Source: Amanita rubescens (Eukaryota > Basidiomycota > Agaricomycetes > Agaricales > Amanitaceae). Taken from it: DNA of 48,580 nt. Positions 33,526 through 47,614 of this stretch are shown piece by piece. The notes beneath the pieces were generated by a model. That model did not search any database. It was given only the letters and a program-made list of their open reading frames with translations, and was not told where the DNA came from. Positions within the stretch are counted from its first letter, which is position 1. The number at the start of each line of letters is the position of its first letter. The stretch covers positions 1 to 48,580 of the forward strand of contig WION01000397.1 of NCBI GenBank assembly GCA_015039365.1, written 5' to 3'. A program made the position numbers and the translations under genes.

Positions 33526-34850
33526 TTTCCTTCAACCAAAATTTGCCTAGCGTCGGGAAGTGATCATCGCTCATGTGCTGCAAGATGATTCGCAGATGCA
33601 ACCTTGTGTTTTTTTTCTCAATTTTTTTTTCCGGATCTCGTTCGACATTGCAAAAGCCGCTTTCACCGCGAGCAGACAAGTTTTGAGGGTTGTACCTGAA
33701 ACCGTTCAATTTATTACTTCGGGCCCGATATCCGAGTCAAGGCCGCGGATTTGCAGACTAGGCGTCCAGATGGAGACGCACGATACTTGTTCAGCGCATA
33801 TGTTGGAGCCAGAGACAACGGTCTAAAGTGACGACAAGGTCAGCAAACGTCGGTAGCTTTTGCACGTACACTCCGATAATGTCGTAAATTGTGGATGTCA
33901 TAAAGGATTCAATTTATGTGACGTGTGCGGGTGCCCTAATCTCCATGGGATAACGGTTGTGAAGCAACGAAAATCAGTATAAAACAGTGATGGCGCCAGA
34001 AAAGGGTGACAGGCAACTCGGACGGCGTTTCTTGGGTGAACCGGTGATAGCCGAAGCGACATAGTCTCGGCATCTGTGTTCCATGAGAAATTCAGGGTAT
34101 TCCTCGGCGCTACGAATGGAAATAGTCTGATAAACTTGGTTCCATGTCTCGATCAACGACGTTCCAGCAACAGGCAAGCAGAAAATGGGCAGTACAAAGA
34201 ACAAAACGAGCACTAGCGAGATTGCAAAAAGCAATAGAAGATCCAGGCAATCTGATCCTGGGTAAGGGATGCCCATTGCCCAATGCGGTGAATTTGAAAT
34301 TGGCGAGACTTTGCGGGATTTGTAATTTTAAGATCTATTAGGCGCTGAATTATGCAGAGGCAAACAAATCGCTGCAATCTCCATGCAATTCTGCGGACCC
34401 TGGCTCGGTGGTGGAGGCGGTGGTGCTAAAACCCGTTGGGAAAACAACACCCTGTCGCACCCGTCCCTCAAGCGCCTCCTCTGTCTTCCGTTACCGCGCA
34501 GTCCAACAACACCTCTCACAACGAAGATCATCGCTTCTCTCGTCACTTCAGACACGTCCTAAATTATCAATCACGATTCGGTGATTTCTCCGCTCTCAGC
34601 TCTCTGCGTAATCCTTACGCCTATAACGGGTCACCAAGTCTCCCAAAATATCCTTGCTCTTAAGGATCCCGTTCGATTGAACGCCTTGCGACGATCTCCC
34701 ATCAACTCTCTTCTGCTCTTCCTCAGCCATCAATATCACCTCTCTTGACAAGCCGTGGGCGGATTTAACCCCCCGTTCTTGTCCGTCTTTCCCTCTCTTA
34801 TCCCTCGGCTTTACTGCGGGTACACGAAAACATAACGTTGTCAAACAGGA
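33526..34850. other. Intergenic region, possible small minus-strand ORF
   Basis: A 100-codon minus-strand frame at 33974-34276 starts with a strongly hydrophobic segment (LLLLFAISLVLVLFFVLPIF) followed by a more polar, Arg/Glu-containing part; it could be a small membrane protein or chance. The right part, pyrimidine-rich with many CTC/TTC runs, should be the promoter and 5' UTR of the zinc-finger gene at 34851. Confidence 0.3.
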
Positions 34851-37642
34851 ATGAGTCCAGCGGATTTTCGCGGTCCCCTCTTTATGGACGATCTTCTTTC
34901 CCGCCTCCAGGATATGAATATATCCTCTACCTTTCCCCAGTATTCCTCTAGCGATCCTCCCTCCTTGGCTCTCTCTAATGGCTCTTCAACTCGCCCTCTA
35001 GATGGGCCGTTCGCCATATCAATGTCTTTCCGTTACCCATCCAAAGAATCGGAACAAGACTTTCCCACTGTCATCGACACTTTCGCGCCCAAGCCTTTAG
35101 CGCACGATCTATCCCCTCCCTCGTCTGCGAGCAGCGAGCGGGGTTCAACGTCACCACCCCACACATCAGATCAAAAGTCCGTGTTCGATGCATTCGTCGC
35201 TACGCGTTCTCGAGTTGTCCAGGTAAGTGGCGTTCTCGTTACGTTGGTTCTTTTCTCATGCGTAACGGGCGTAGTTATCTAATTTGCCTGTTTTGGCACA
35301 ATCTTTTTTATCCGCTGTGTTTCTCCCGCAAAATGTACGTTTCCAGAATTCGCGTTCCGTCAGAAGCTTTACGGTTATATACAGCAGCACCCCACCCTAG
35401 GAAATATCCCTACACCCGTTTCACTATGGACTCCATGGGATTCGGGACCGAATGATTGCGTATGGGCGGTGTTTAAAACTCATGAGGAGGTGAGTTTACC
35501 TTTGTATTTTGCTTTTGTTCCGGCACGGGGTTCCGAATCGGTGCCTATACTCTCCCGTGTGACTTTTCTCGAGCGCCCCTTCTTCCTTTTCGAGCGACGC
35601 CGCCAGCACGTGTTTCAGCGCTACTGGTCCAGCCTGGTGCGCAGTAAATACGGAGATTACGGGACATTTCTCACACCGCCCGTACTTGGTTCTGCTCCCA
35701 GGCCTTCTTTTTCTATATCAAATTCTCATCATGTCTACTGGTTTTAGGCGTGTGCGGTTCTCTCACTTTCCGGTCCTGCGATGACGGTCACGGGCGCGCT
35801 CGAGAGCGATCTCGAACCCTACTACAAACTACAAGCCTTTAAATTAAAAATAGGGGACCTTTCTCACGTCGCGGAATCTCAAGTCCCGACTCCATCAAAC
35901 CTGCATCATTCGTCACTGCTTTCCACGCAACCGACGTCTTCCCAGCATATCTCGCCCCATGTTAATCGACAGTTAACTTTACGGTCTTCTTCCTCTTACC
36001 CAGACCTTCGTATGGCTGGTCAATCGACGGTTGAAACGATTCCAACGCAAAAACATGACTATACGATCTCGAGCAACCCTCCTAATCCAAGATCCAACTT
36101 CAGAATAGGTGATTGGATGTAAGTCGTGCCTTCATATCAATCTGTCTTGGTCTCCATGTCGCCGTTTCACTTGTATTCGATCTGAGATTATCGCAAAGCG
36201 ATCCGCGATCGGCTCGAAAACATTGATTTGAAATCCCCGTACTGAATCGAGTTTTCTTCCAGATGTTCATCTCCGAAATGTGCCGCTCATAATTTCGGGT
36301 GCGTGTGATTGTTTCATCATCTCTTCTTCTCGTCCTGCTCTTCACGGTGATGCTGACAGAATCGTTTCCTTGTATGATCTTGCACAGGCGTAATCTTGTG
36401 TGTATTGGCTGCGGATGCCCTCGTAACAACAACAGCATGGCGCCGTTGCAATATCCTATTCCAAACCAAACAGGAATCCGCACTGTTTTGTCACCACGAT
36501 TTACTTCACAAACCAGCTACTCGCCGCAGCCCCTTCCCTGCTATCCATATCCCAATTCCCCGTTGACCACGTCGTCTCCAAGTACGCCACTTGGTACTCT
36601 GCAGAAGCCTCCTCATCCACTGCTCACGCCGTCAGGCCGTGCTTTCGCAATTGGAGGAAGGGTCCGGAACATATCTAATGACCCTCTTTCTCCCTGCATC
36701 ATGTATTGGCCGGATAATGAACCTCTCCCAGAACAGGGACAGATTCGCCCTGGGGGACTAGCTGGGGTACCACATCCCCCGATCCTGAACACCGGCAACC
36801 GGGGCCCGATTTCGCATGTGAGTGAATGATTAGATTAACCATTACTAGTAGTCGCTCATGTCTCACGTCTTACATAGCAACCTGGAGATTGGGTCTGCAG
36901 GAAATGCAATTACCTTAATTGGCGGCGTAGAAAAGTTTGTCAGACCTGTCTCCCTTGTGGGTATAATTTGTATCGTTCAGGGCTCGTATCTGTTAACTAA
37001 GTTTTGACAGATGCTGAAGGAAACGGGGATTCCATCTCGGCTGCGATCCAAGCAGAGCGAATCACATTGCTGACGTCTGTCCTTGCGCATAGTCAGTTTT
37101 CAGATAGCAACACCAACAACGGTTCCCCGCTACCAGCCGTCCGGTCACACTCTTCAACCCCACCCTCCACTCGTCGACCACAGGAGCCATCTGGGCATCC
37201 ACACAATTCTGTTCATCGTTCTCACTCGCAACTGGAACTGACGGCGCAATATACCAGTCACCCCATTAATTCGCGACCCATATATCAGACGTCGGGTCAT
37301 CGCCAGCCGTCACCCCTGTACACAACCGGACCCGAGTTTAATCAGGGTCAACAATTGCATGCACCCGCGCCATTGTTACCCTCATTTTTGCAAGACATAG
37401 TTCAATCGCCTACCTTATCTCCATCATCTAGTTCCTCTGCTGATTTGTCCTCATTGGAAGAGGAAACGAATATTGTCCCAGATGTGTCTGTCAAGAAGCG
37501 TCAAGGGACTTCTCCTTTGGCCAATATTTGGCGCCTAGGCGCTGAAGAGACCAAGTCCTACAATGTGTTTGCGTTACAAAATCGACAGACTCCCGTCAAT
37601 GGCGCCCCGAATGCCAATGTTCCTATGCATCTTGTCCGCTAA
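34851..37642 (+). CDS. RNA-binding protein with RRM-like region and two RanBP2-type zinc fingers (Nrp1-like)
   Basis: The model is 34851-35226, 35347-35489, 35748-36118, 36263-36298, 36388-36817, 36878-36956 and 37011-37642, giving 688 aa. An RRM-like region covers KLYGYIQQHPTLGN through VWAVFKTHEE and the following ACAVLSLSGPAM. Finger 1 is GDWICSSPKCAAHNFGRNLVCIGC, written here in parts as GDWICSSPKC and NLVCIGC. Finger 2 is GDWVCRKCNYLN with VCQTCLP. Both have the W-x-C..C..N..C-x-x-C pattern that binds single-stranded RNA. The remainder is Ser/Pro/Asn-rich and disordered. The domain order matches fungal Nrp1-type proteins of RNA granules. The strong GTAAGT donor at 35223 leaves the next exon out of frame; a weaker donor four bases on (35227, GTGGCG) keeps it. 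A 36-nt exon carries two zinc ligands. Confidence 0.8.
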
Positions 37643-38064
37643 GCAACGTTGCTCCCTTCGCTCTCTCTGGCAATAATCATGCGCTGTGTTAATACAAGCT
37701 TTATTTATGATACTCATCGTCAGGGTGCGTTTGTTCTAGTAAGCTTATGCATCGGTTGGAATTTGGGGACGATTATCTGTGGACTTTCTTTTTATTCTTT
37801 TCATATGATTTTGGAGCTCATCGCATATCCCTTATCTTATTGTCGTCTACACTTGCTAATCGATGGCATTTTGGAATCTTTATTTCTCTAAAATTATTTA
37901 TTTTCTTTTGCTTTCTTGTGGATTTGCTGAAGGAAGCTTGAGGTTACTCGTCGTAATAGAAAATATTGTGCATCTCCAAAAGCTTGCGTAGTTGCCAAAT
38001 AATTGTGTTCTATTATTAATGCAGCGTGGCATGCCGCAATGTTCATAATGAACCACCGAAATCC
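37643..38064. other. Intergenic region between the zinc-finger gene and APC1
   Basis: T-rich sequence with no gene. A TTAATGCAG acceptor-like site at about 38016-38023 suggests that APC1 may have an intron in its 5' UTR, but no donor could be fixed. Confidence 0.35.
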
Positions 38065-41000
38065 ATGAATTCTTCGCGCCCTCAACAACATCAGATGGGG
38101 TCGTCGATCATCACAATATCACTACATGGCGAGGCAAAATCATCCGCAACATTATTGCTTTCGTCCTCAAAACCTCCAAGCGCCATACCCTCTGAGTCCG
38201 ACTTGTTGCGTAAAATCAAGCTTGTTCTTCGCGGCTCAGATACCGATCACATCTCTTCCATCCAGTCATCCGTGTTTCTGAATGCTGTGTCGGATACATG
38301 GGAGGAGGAGGAACTGACGTGGAACGCGCACACTGTTGTGGTTGGTTCGGGAGGTGTGATGCGGAAAAAGTGGAACTTTAGCGAGGAAGGCCAGTCCATC
38401 CAATGGGCGTGCATTGGCCTTCTTGAGCAGTCGACGTTTTGTCCTTCTCTTCAAGCGCACAACACGGCACGATACGCAGATCTAGATTCCGAGGCAAACG
38501 CGCGCAACTCCTCCGACAAGCCCACATTTGGGCCTTTCGCCCAGCTACAGCGTGAACAAAAGCCAGAAGCAGGTCCAGTGCGACTCATTCCCGCTGTTTT
38601 CGTCTTTCTACGAAGTATTGGTCGCATATTTCTCCGAAATGGCTTCGAATACACTTTCTCACTCCCATTCATTGTGCGCAAGGCATGGCCGATCTCTCCG
38701 CACGGTGTAATGATACAGAGAGTCCTGGAACCTACTGAACTACACGAAGCTGAAATTACTGGGGATCCTGTATTACCGACCATCTTTTCCATGACCAGCC
38801 CGTTTGCAGAGGCCGCTGCGATTGGTTTGACTACTGGTATAATTGGAGGCGTAGAGGGCACACCTGCTGCATTGAAGGACGAAGATGAAAACTCGACTAA
38901 GCCGCTGAAGGCTATTGCATCGACGGAAATGGTGGCCTGGGCTTCTCATCGTGGTCCGCACGCTGCGGATGATATCTTGGTGACCGTTGACGTCGAGCAG
39001 AAGCGACTCTCGGTCTGGCGTTATGTATACGTCAAACCGAAGGATGCGCCTGTTCCTTTTGGTCACTCTACCACTCAATCATTCCACCGAAAGCGTCAAT
39101 CAATGGGCGGTAACAGTAGTCGCAGGACTTCGGCCATCTATAACGACGTGTTTGACAGACGACATAGTAATATATCACCCGGCCGGCGGTCAAGAGAGCC
39201 GTCTCCTGTGCCAGAGCTTCGAGATGCACATAATGTCTCTTCGTTACCCGGCATGCCTACCTCGTTATCGACGGCTGCGACGATGGCTACACTCGCGACT
39301 GGTGCAGGTTCGTCTCAGTCTCAGTGGTCTGCGAACGGAAAGACGAGACGAGACTCACTGGCGCGAAATGATACAAGTGTCACAATGGACCGGATGGTGC
39401 TCGGAGCTCGTATGGACTTGGATATCCTAGCTCCCATCGAGCATGGCCGGATGAAAGCCTCGTATTGGGTCGAGCAACTTTATTCCCAGGAGCTCGATGA
39501 AAAGGAGTAAGAAACCTCTCCATCGTATGTAAGAAAGCTGCTGACATTTTCTGTGTGTTTCTAGTGCCAGGTCGTGGCGCGATGTCTCAGTCTCGTTGTT
39601 TGATTCCCGCTGGGATGGCTGCTGTGATCGAACTCTGATGGGTATCTGCCTTCCCAAGGCCCGGTCCGTACTGTTGTTTGCGCTTACGTCTGGCGAGGAC
39701 AGGACATTGAAAGTTAAACCGCTTGGCGCACGGCCTGCGGTGTCTGCAACGTCTTTGCGTGCCACACGTTCGCAGGTTTGGGATTTGCTACTTCTGAAGC
39801 CAGACGGGGAACTAGTTTTTCTTACCCATGGCATGCGTGAGTTACCTATACGCATCCAGGAGGACAAACGACGAGTACCGCCACCGGCAAGTACTGTTGA
39901 TCACGGGAGTATCGTGTCTGTCCAGTGCACAGCTATGTCATCGATTACCGTGGTCTATGAAGATGGCTATAGAGCCCGGGTCACCATTGATCTTATCCCC
40001 ACTGATGTATTGACTACCTCCTGTCTACAAATGATGGCGGTGACGTTGCCAGCCGACTATTCGTTCCATTTGCATCGCACAGTCCTTGAACATTGGTGGT
40101 CGCGAGGACTGTCCTCTTCTACCAGCGTCCAATTCACCTGTTTCATGAATGCACTGTATCAGATGTTGAACCTAAAAACTAAATCACGACCCATACCTGA
40201 CGATTCTTGGCAAGTGCTGGGACAGTCCAAGTCACACCAGCGTTACCGCGACGATCCTGCTCTTCAACAGTTCGAGCTCCCGCCGTCACCACATGCACAA
40301 GCATCAGTTCTCAACTCTTCGAAACCTCATCCTATCTTGTCCGTTGTTCTGTATGCCCTTCACATTCTCGCCGAGAATTTCCGTCTCCTCGTGAATCGTT
40401 ATGACCTAGTCGTTCGAATCGCACCCGTGATTTGCAGAATTGCATTAATCATTAGACCCGAGTGGGCCGACTATTGGAAGCGTCTTGTTCCCGACGCCAC
40501 CGTTTCGTGGCCATCGCCATCTACAACAGGTTTGCCATATATATTTATATAAGTTCCAGCTAACGTCACATCAGTGGTGGATTATTTAGATGACAGGATA
40601 CCCGTCTGGCCGCCAGACTTAACAGCGCTCCTATTTGGTCGTATCAATAGTCCCGATTGGCAGTTCCCATGGCCAGATGTCAACGACCTTACCAAGAGGT
40701 TGGGCATTAGTCCCTCGTTTCCATTTGGACGCGCAGATCCCCTTTCAACAATGCACGAATTGATCAGCATTTATAGCATCCTGGGCGATAATAAAATACA
40801 GAGTACCCAGGGCAGGAGCGAGGAGGCGGTCTCCAAACTGGTGAAGTGCAAGGCTGGACCTGGATTCTTGAACAGAATTCCGTTAGGTTTGGCAGCGCCG
40901 ATTAGGGAAGCTGCAAGGACATGCCAACTGGCTCCTCCCGCTGACTGGCCTTTGGAAGCTTACCTGGCTATAGGACGAAATGATTTAGCAGCATCTGCAA

Positions 41001-44000
41001 GTGAAGCTCCTGAGCTCATGTACAATGAGGGCTACCGTCCTATTAAAGACTTCATCGTACGTAATACGGAATTCTGCCCCAGCCTACCTGCTCACGTAAC
41101 AGTAGTCTCCGCCTAAGACCCGTCTGACGATAGGGCAAATTCTGGCGGAGGCAAAGGCAGCGGCGTCCGGAAAGGTTGATGCTGTATCGGGGGTCGAATT
41201 GGACCTGAAAGATTTTACGGATATACGATTCGGTCAGGACCGCAGGTTAGAAGAGGCGGCTCGCATGCTGTGCTCCTCCACGATCCCAACAATCAAGAGC
41301 GTTGATAGGCCCGATCTGAGGTCTGCGCCATTTATCCGACGCGTGATTTCTGATTCACTGACATTGTATCAGCGAGCACGACCAGACAAAAGAGTATCAA
41401 AACCAAGTTGTGCGTTTTGCAGAGAGAACACTTGCATTACCTTATGGACGAGCTTTATTTACCTTTGGTTGCGTGCCCAACGTGACGAAAGAAGCTTATT
41501 CCATACCCAAGCCCGAATTCGCAATTCGAGTGCAGCCCCTAAATATTGTCATAGCTCCCGAACTGGGCAAGATTCCCGCGGAATCGTTGCACTGGGGTGA
41601 ATTCCATAATGGTGTGGCGGCAGGTTTAAGAATCTCCCCCTCAGCGACTGGCGTAGAAAGTTCATGGATTGCCTTTAACAAACCATCCGATCTGACACCG
41701 GAGCATGCTGGTTTCCTGTTCGGTCTAGGTCTCACCGGTCATCTGAGGGAGATGTTGACTTGGCATACGTTCAGCTACTTGACTCCAAAACACGACCTCA
41801 CTTCCATAGGAGTACTACTTGGACTATCGGCGGCAAATGTTGGTAACGGCAATCAACACGTCACAAAGCTTATCGCCGTACACACTCCCGCTCTCTTGCC
41901 TACTCCTACTGTCGACCTGAACGTGTCACTAGTGACTCAGGCTGCGGGTCTGTCGGGCGTCGGATTACTATACATGGGCACAAAAAATCGACGGATGGCC
42001 GAGGTCTGTCTCAATCAGATAAGTCGTAAGGATCTGGTTCAGCCAGACCTAAGCAATGAGCACAGAGAAGCATACACTTATTCCGCAGCACTTGCATTTG
42101 GCATGATTATGCTGGGAAAAGGTACTGGAATACCAGCCGATGTAGCTCTTCTATCCCGTTTGAGCGTCCTCATTCATGGAGAACCAAAATCTTCTTCAAC
42201 AAGCAAATCCAGGTCTTTCTTTGATCCAAACCTGACGTCACCAGCAGCGACTATCGCCCTAGGTCTTATGTACTTGAAAACTGGGCGCAAGGATATTGTG
42301 GATATCATCACCATCCCCGATACGGTGGTCGCGCTCAACCGAATCCAGCCAAGCTTTCTTCTTATACGAACCATTGCACGGACTCTTATCATGTGGGATT
42401 CGATTGCTCCGACAAATGACTGGATACTTTCACAGATTCCCGAACCAATACGGGATGCTGTGGATTCACGGAATAAGAATGGGAAATCAGTTGATGATGC
42501 CTTCGAACTGGCCCACTACAATATTTGTGCAGGATGCTGCTTTGCCATCGGCCTTAAGTATGCTGGCACCGCTCGCCAAGAGGCATATATGATGATTATC
42601 AAATACTTTGATGCCTTTACAAGACTAGTTCACTCAAACAGTAAGATAACACATCCTCGAACTTTTCAAGTCCTAACGCCAATTAGGCTTAGCTTTTGAT
42701 CATAAGATCAAACGCTCGGCTATCCGGGATGGTCTAAATCTAATCTCCATTTCTCTGAGTATGATTATGGCCGGAACAGGCGAGATCACCTGCTTCCGTC
42801 GCTTACGCTATGCATACGGCACATACCAGCAAACGATGTGTCACCATTCCCTAAAATATGGTATACATATGGCGACACATTTATCACTGGGATTGCTCTT
42901 TCTCGGTGGCGGACGTTATACCTTGGGTACGTCCAACGCTGCTATCGCATGTATGGTTGCCTCTTTTTTTCCAAGGTTCCCGCACATCTCCTTTGACAAC
43001 AAGTGCTTCTTGCAAGCCTTGCGACACTTTTGGGTTTTGGCTGTGGAACCGCGTTGCCTCATTGCTCGGGATGTGGACACTGCTGAGGTTGTTTACCTTC
43101 CCATTAAGATTACCATGAAGGAAGGAGATGAAGTCGGAACGACACAATTGATATCGCCCACCCTTATCCCTGATCTCAACCAACTCATGTCAATAAGAGT
43201 TGACACCCCTCGTTATTGGCCTTTTTACTTGGACACGGAAAACCTGCCTCGGCATAGAGAGATGCTTCTGCGAAGCCAGACGCTCTACGTTAAACGTAGA
43301 ACTGCGTTCTTGAGTTACATGGAGGACCCGAAAGGTAGCAGAAGTCTTTTCGTACGGTCTGGCTCGTCCGCAGGAGACGCGGCAACTCTAGATTTTCCCC
43401 AGGTGACAGCCACAAAGACGCACCCTGCTGGTGACCTGTCAGAGTTCATTACCTCTTTTTCAAATGATGTGCTGTTCTTGGCATTCGCCGACCGCTTGGC
43501 TAGGGATGACGGAGAGACGGAAGAAGAACGCCTTTTCGAGAGGTACTGTCACGCAAGCTTGTTGGATAGCATTCTACAAGACAAGCCACAGACGCTACAA
43601 TCACATTTAACCCTCTTTCAGTACCGAAGGATGATTTGCTCGAGTAGAGCCGGCAGAATCCCCAAGTATTTCCATTTGCGGCTGCAGGATCTACGTTTCG
43701 CGGCCGACTTCTACGGCATGGTTTATGAACGGCGATTCAGTGGCCGTGCAGAGAATAACCTGCGCGCATCACTGATACGGGACAGTACTGTTTCCGGGGC
43801 CCTGTATGCGCTGGACTTAAGGCTAGAGGATGTTCGTCATCAGCCTCGATTCGTCAAAACCTTGAGGAGATACGCTTGCGGGGAAACTGTGGAATCCAAA
43901 AAGGATAGTGAAGATGACGTTTCCAACGAGCTGTCATGGTATCTCCTTAGGAATGGCGTGCCTGTCTCAACCGTTCTTCTCGTCCTACGGAAGCTTGCAC

Positions 44001-44188
44001 AAGATGCTCACGCGCAATGCATAGGGGGAACTGAGCCAGAGGGTACAAATGACACCACAGGTCTGGATGTGGGTATCAAGGAAGTTTTACACAGTTCGGG
44101 TACCAAAATGTCTGCGACTCTTGCATCAGGGTGGTCCGTTAGATCTCTTGATGAAATTATTGGTGTCTGGAACTCACGGCACGCTTGA
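38065..44188 (+). CDS. APC1: Anaphase-promoting complex subunit 1
   Basis: There are six exons: 38065-39506, 39565-40529, 40575-41056, 41118-41320, 41373-42640 and 42687-44188, with introns of 45-61 bp, giving 1953 aa. APC1 is the largest scaffold subunit of the APC/C ubiquitin ligase, which drives exit from mitosis. The N-terminal beta-propeller region is followed by a Ser/Arg-rich loop (about residues 345-440) of the kind that carries mitotic phosphorylation sites. The middle holds proteasome/cyclosome repeats, for example LGLSAANVGN with KLIAVHTPALLP, and GVGLLYMGTKNRRMAEV. DLKDFTDIRFGQDRRLEEAARML is the typical lead-in to these repeats, seen here as FTDIRFGQDRRLEEA. The start at 38065 is the first ATG in frame. 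Its length agrees with other fungal APC1 proteins. Confidence 0.93.
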
Positions 44189-44968
44189 CTGTTTGCAGCA
44201 ATACGTATGATCATGTGCTTACCAACAACAGTAATTAAATATCCTTACGCAGTTTAGACCTCGATTCGGAACCGGGATTATCTGAGGGACCAGGAAAATG
44301 CAAAGACAGAAAATCCATCACTGCCACACTGGGTGTCCAAAATTCACGAAACCCTGTTAGATGGTGAGCAAGCTGACTGGCACTGTTGGACTCGTCAGAT
44401 GCATGCGAATGTTTCGAACGCTGGTCTTATTACGATTTTCCGTCACAGCCATGATGAAAGTGTCTTGCTGACATACCCCCGTAGGACCTGCTTTGACGGG
44501 GGAATTCAACCTTGCAAAGAATAGCAGCATAACTGCAGGCGTATATTAGATCATTTGTCAGCATTCTATCTTATCATGGCATCCACAACGATATTGATTG
44601 CACAATTTTGTGTAGTGTTTGGAGACAGCGGAAACCTCAGTCCCCCCTTCCGCATTTGCACGAAGCAGAAGCATGCAAAGCACTTGAATTTTGTGGCAAG
44701 AAATGGTAGTTAATGGAATAGTCAGCTGAAGCGGCATAGCTATGCCACTTGGTCGATGATCTAGCAACAGTTTGTACTACGTGAGCGACGCGATAACATG
44801 AACAATAAAATAGGAACGTAGCGAAGCTCTCGTCTTCTGAGATACAGCAAAACGTACAAACACAGGTTTTGAGGGAAAGAATGAGTATGGAGACAAAAGG
44901 GAGTAGATATTAGGAAAAGAAAAGGCAAAACGCCCTGCAGTTAGATCCAACCGATAATAAACGCGCCA
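44189..44968. other. Convergent intergenic region
   Basis: This lies between the 3' ends of APC1 (plus) and DAHP synthase (minus). It contains an AATAAAATAGG signal-like element near 44803. The short open frames here show no domain. Confidence 0.4.
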
Positions 44969-46588
<1,620 letters not shown>

Positions 46589-46665
46589 TTTAGCAGATAG
46601 AAGGAAACGAACTTGCAGAAGCGAAAAATGAGATGGATGCGATATTGGAATCCTGAATAGTAGTA

Positions 46666-46672
46666 TGAGTCA
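46666..46672. promoter_or_regulatory. Gcn4/Cpc1-type site TGAGTCA upstream of DAHP synthase
   Basis: ATGAGTCAC lies about 78 bp before the start codon of the DAHP synthase gene. In yeasts and moulds, genes of this step are controlled by Gcn4/CpcA through TGA(C/G)TCA. A second site, TGACTCA, is at 47349-47355. A 7-mer like this arises by chance about every 8 kb, so this is suggestive only. Confidence 0.4.
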
Positions 46673-47614
46673 CATAGATCGATCAGAGAGAGCATGCACG
46701 TGCTTGGCTAAAAATAAACGCGTACCTTTTATCCAGAAGACATTTGCCACATAGTGCCGCGCTGCGCTGTCAGGTAGCAGATACATCTTCCTATACCATA
46801 TCGAACTCTATAGCGTCAGGTACATAGTACAAATGTGGTTTGATGAGAATCGAGTTCTCGAAATTGAACTCCTGGGAGCACGGATCGAAAAGATGGTCAA
46901 ACTATGCTGATCACCGCTGCGTGCGACACATTTCCATTTGCGCTGCCAAATGAGAGGGAGAGAGAGGGGAAGCGATTAGAATTAAAAAAATATGGAGGTA
47001 AAGAGCGAAGACGTCCTGCGATGCACGGAAGTTACGAATGCGTCCAAATTAATACTCTGGGCGATCAGAAACACCGACTGCTCTCTCTTTAGTGCTTCTA
47101 GCCGCTGGTTCATAATGGTTCGAAAGGTTGGAACACTAGCTGGAAACGGAACCTATTGTCTGCCTTTTACCCCAGATCGTAAGTAGCCATGCCGACGTTG
47201 AAATTGCCCGGATGTTCTCAGAGCCCGGGTACCAACACAGTTAGCATAGGATAAGAATCCGAGTGCGCCATGAAATGGTTATGTTTAACAGTACATATAC
47301 GTACTTGAAGTAATTGCCACACACCAGCCATTATTACCATGACGTTATTGACTCATGCTGTCCACACAATGTCCGAAACCGTGCCACTGTTCTGGTACAT
47401 GATGTTTTGAACTGGTTCCTGACGTCTGAGCCACATCATCTTAAGGCATCCCGAACAAATGAACGGTCTCCGGCGACGAGGATGAAGACAAACTTCGCAA
47501 GAAGTTGAGATTTCTAATCGCAATGGACTGAACCAGGGGAACTTGCATCAGGTCAAAGAAAAGAGTCAAGCGCGAGTAACATCTTCACGTGCTTCTTAGC
47601 TTTGCGCCACTATT
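46673..47614. other. Divergent intergenic region between DAHP synthase and PIH1
   Basis: It contains the promoters of both genes, a second TGACTCA at 47349 and a purine-rich GAGAGGGAGAGAGAG run near 46950. Short open frames here have no domain support. Confidence 0.4.

Noticed and set aside
30360..33886. Sixteen-base identical stretch TCCGATAATGTCGTAA on both sides of the helicase gene
   Set aside because: Similarity does not extend beyond it, and one such match is expected by chance at about this rate in a window of this size.
33974..34276. 100-codon minus-strand frame with a hydrophobic segment
   Set aside because: Only a hydrophobic run supports it; without homologues or transcripts it cannot be told from chance.
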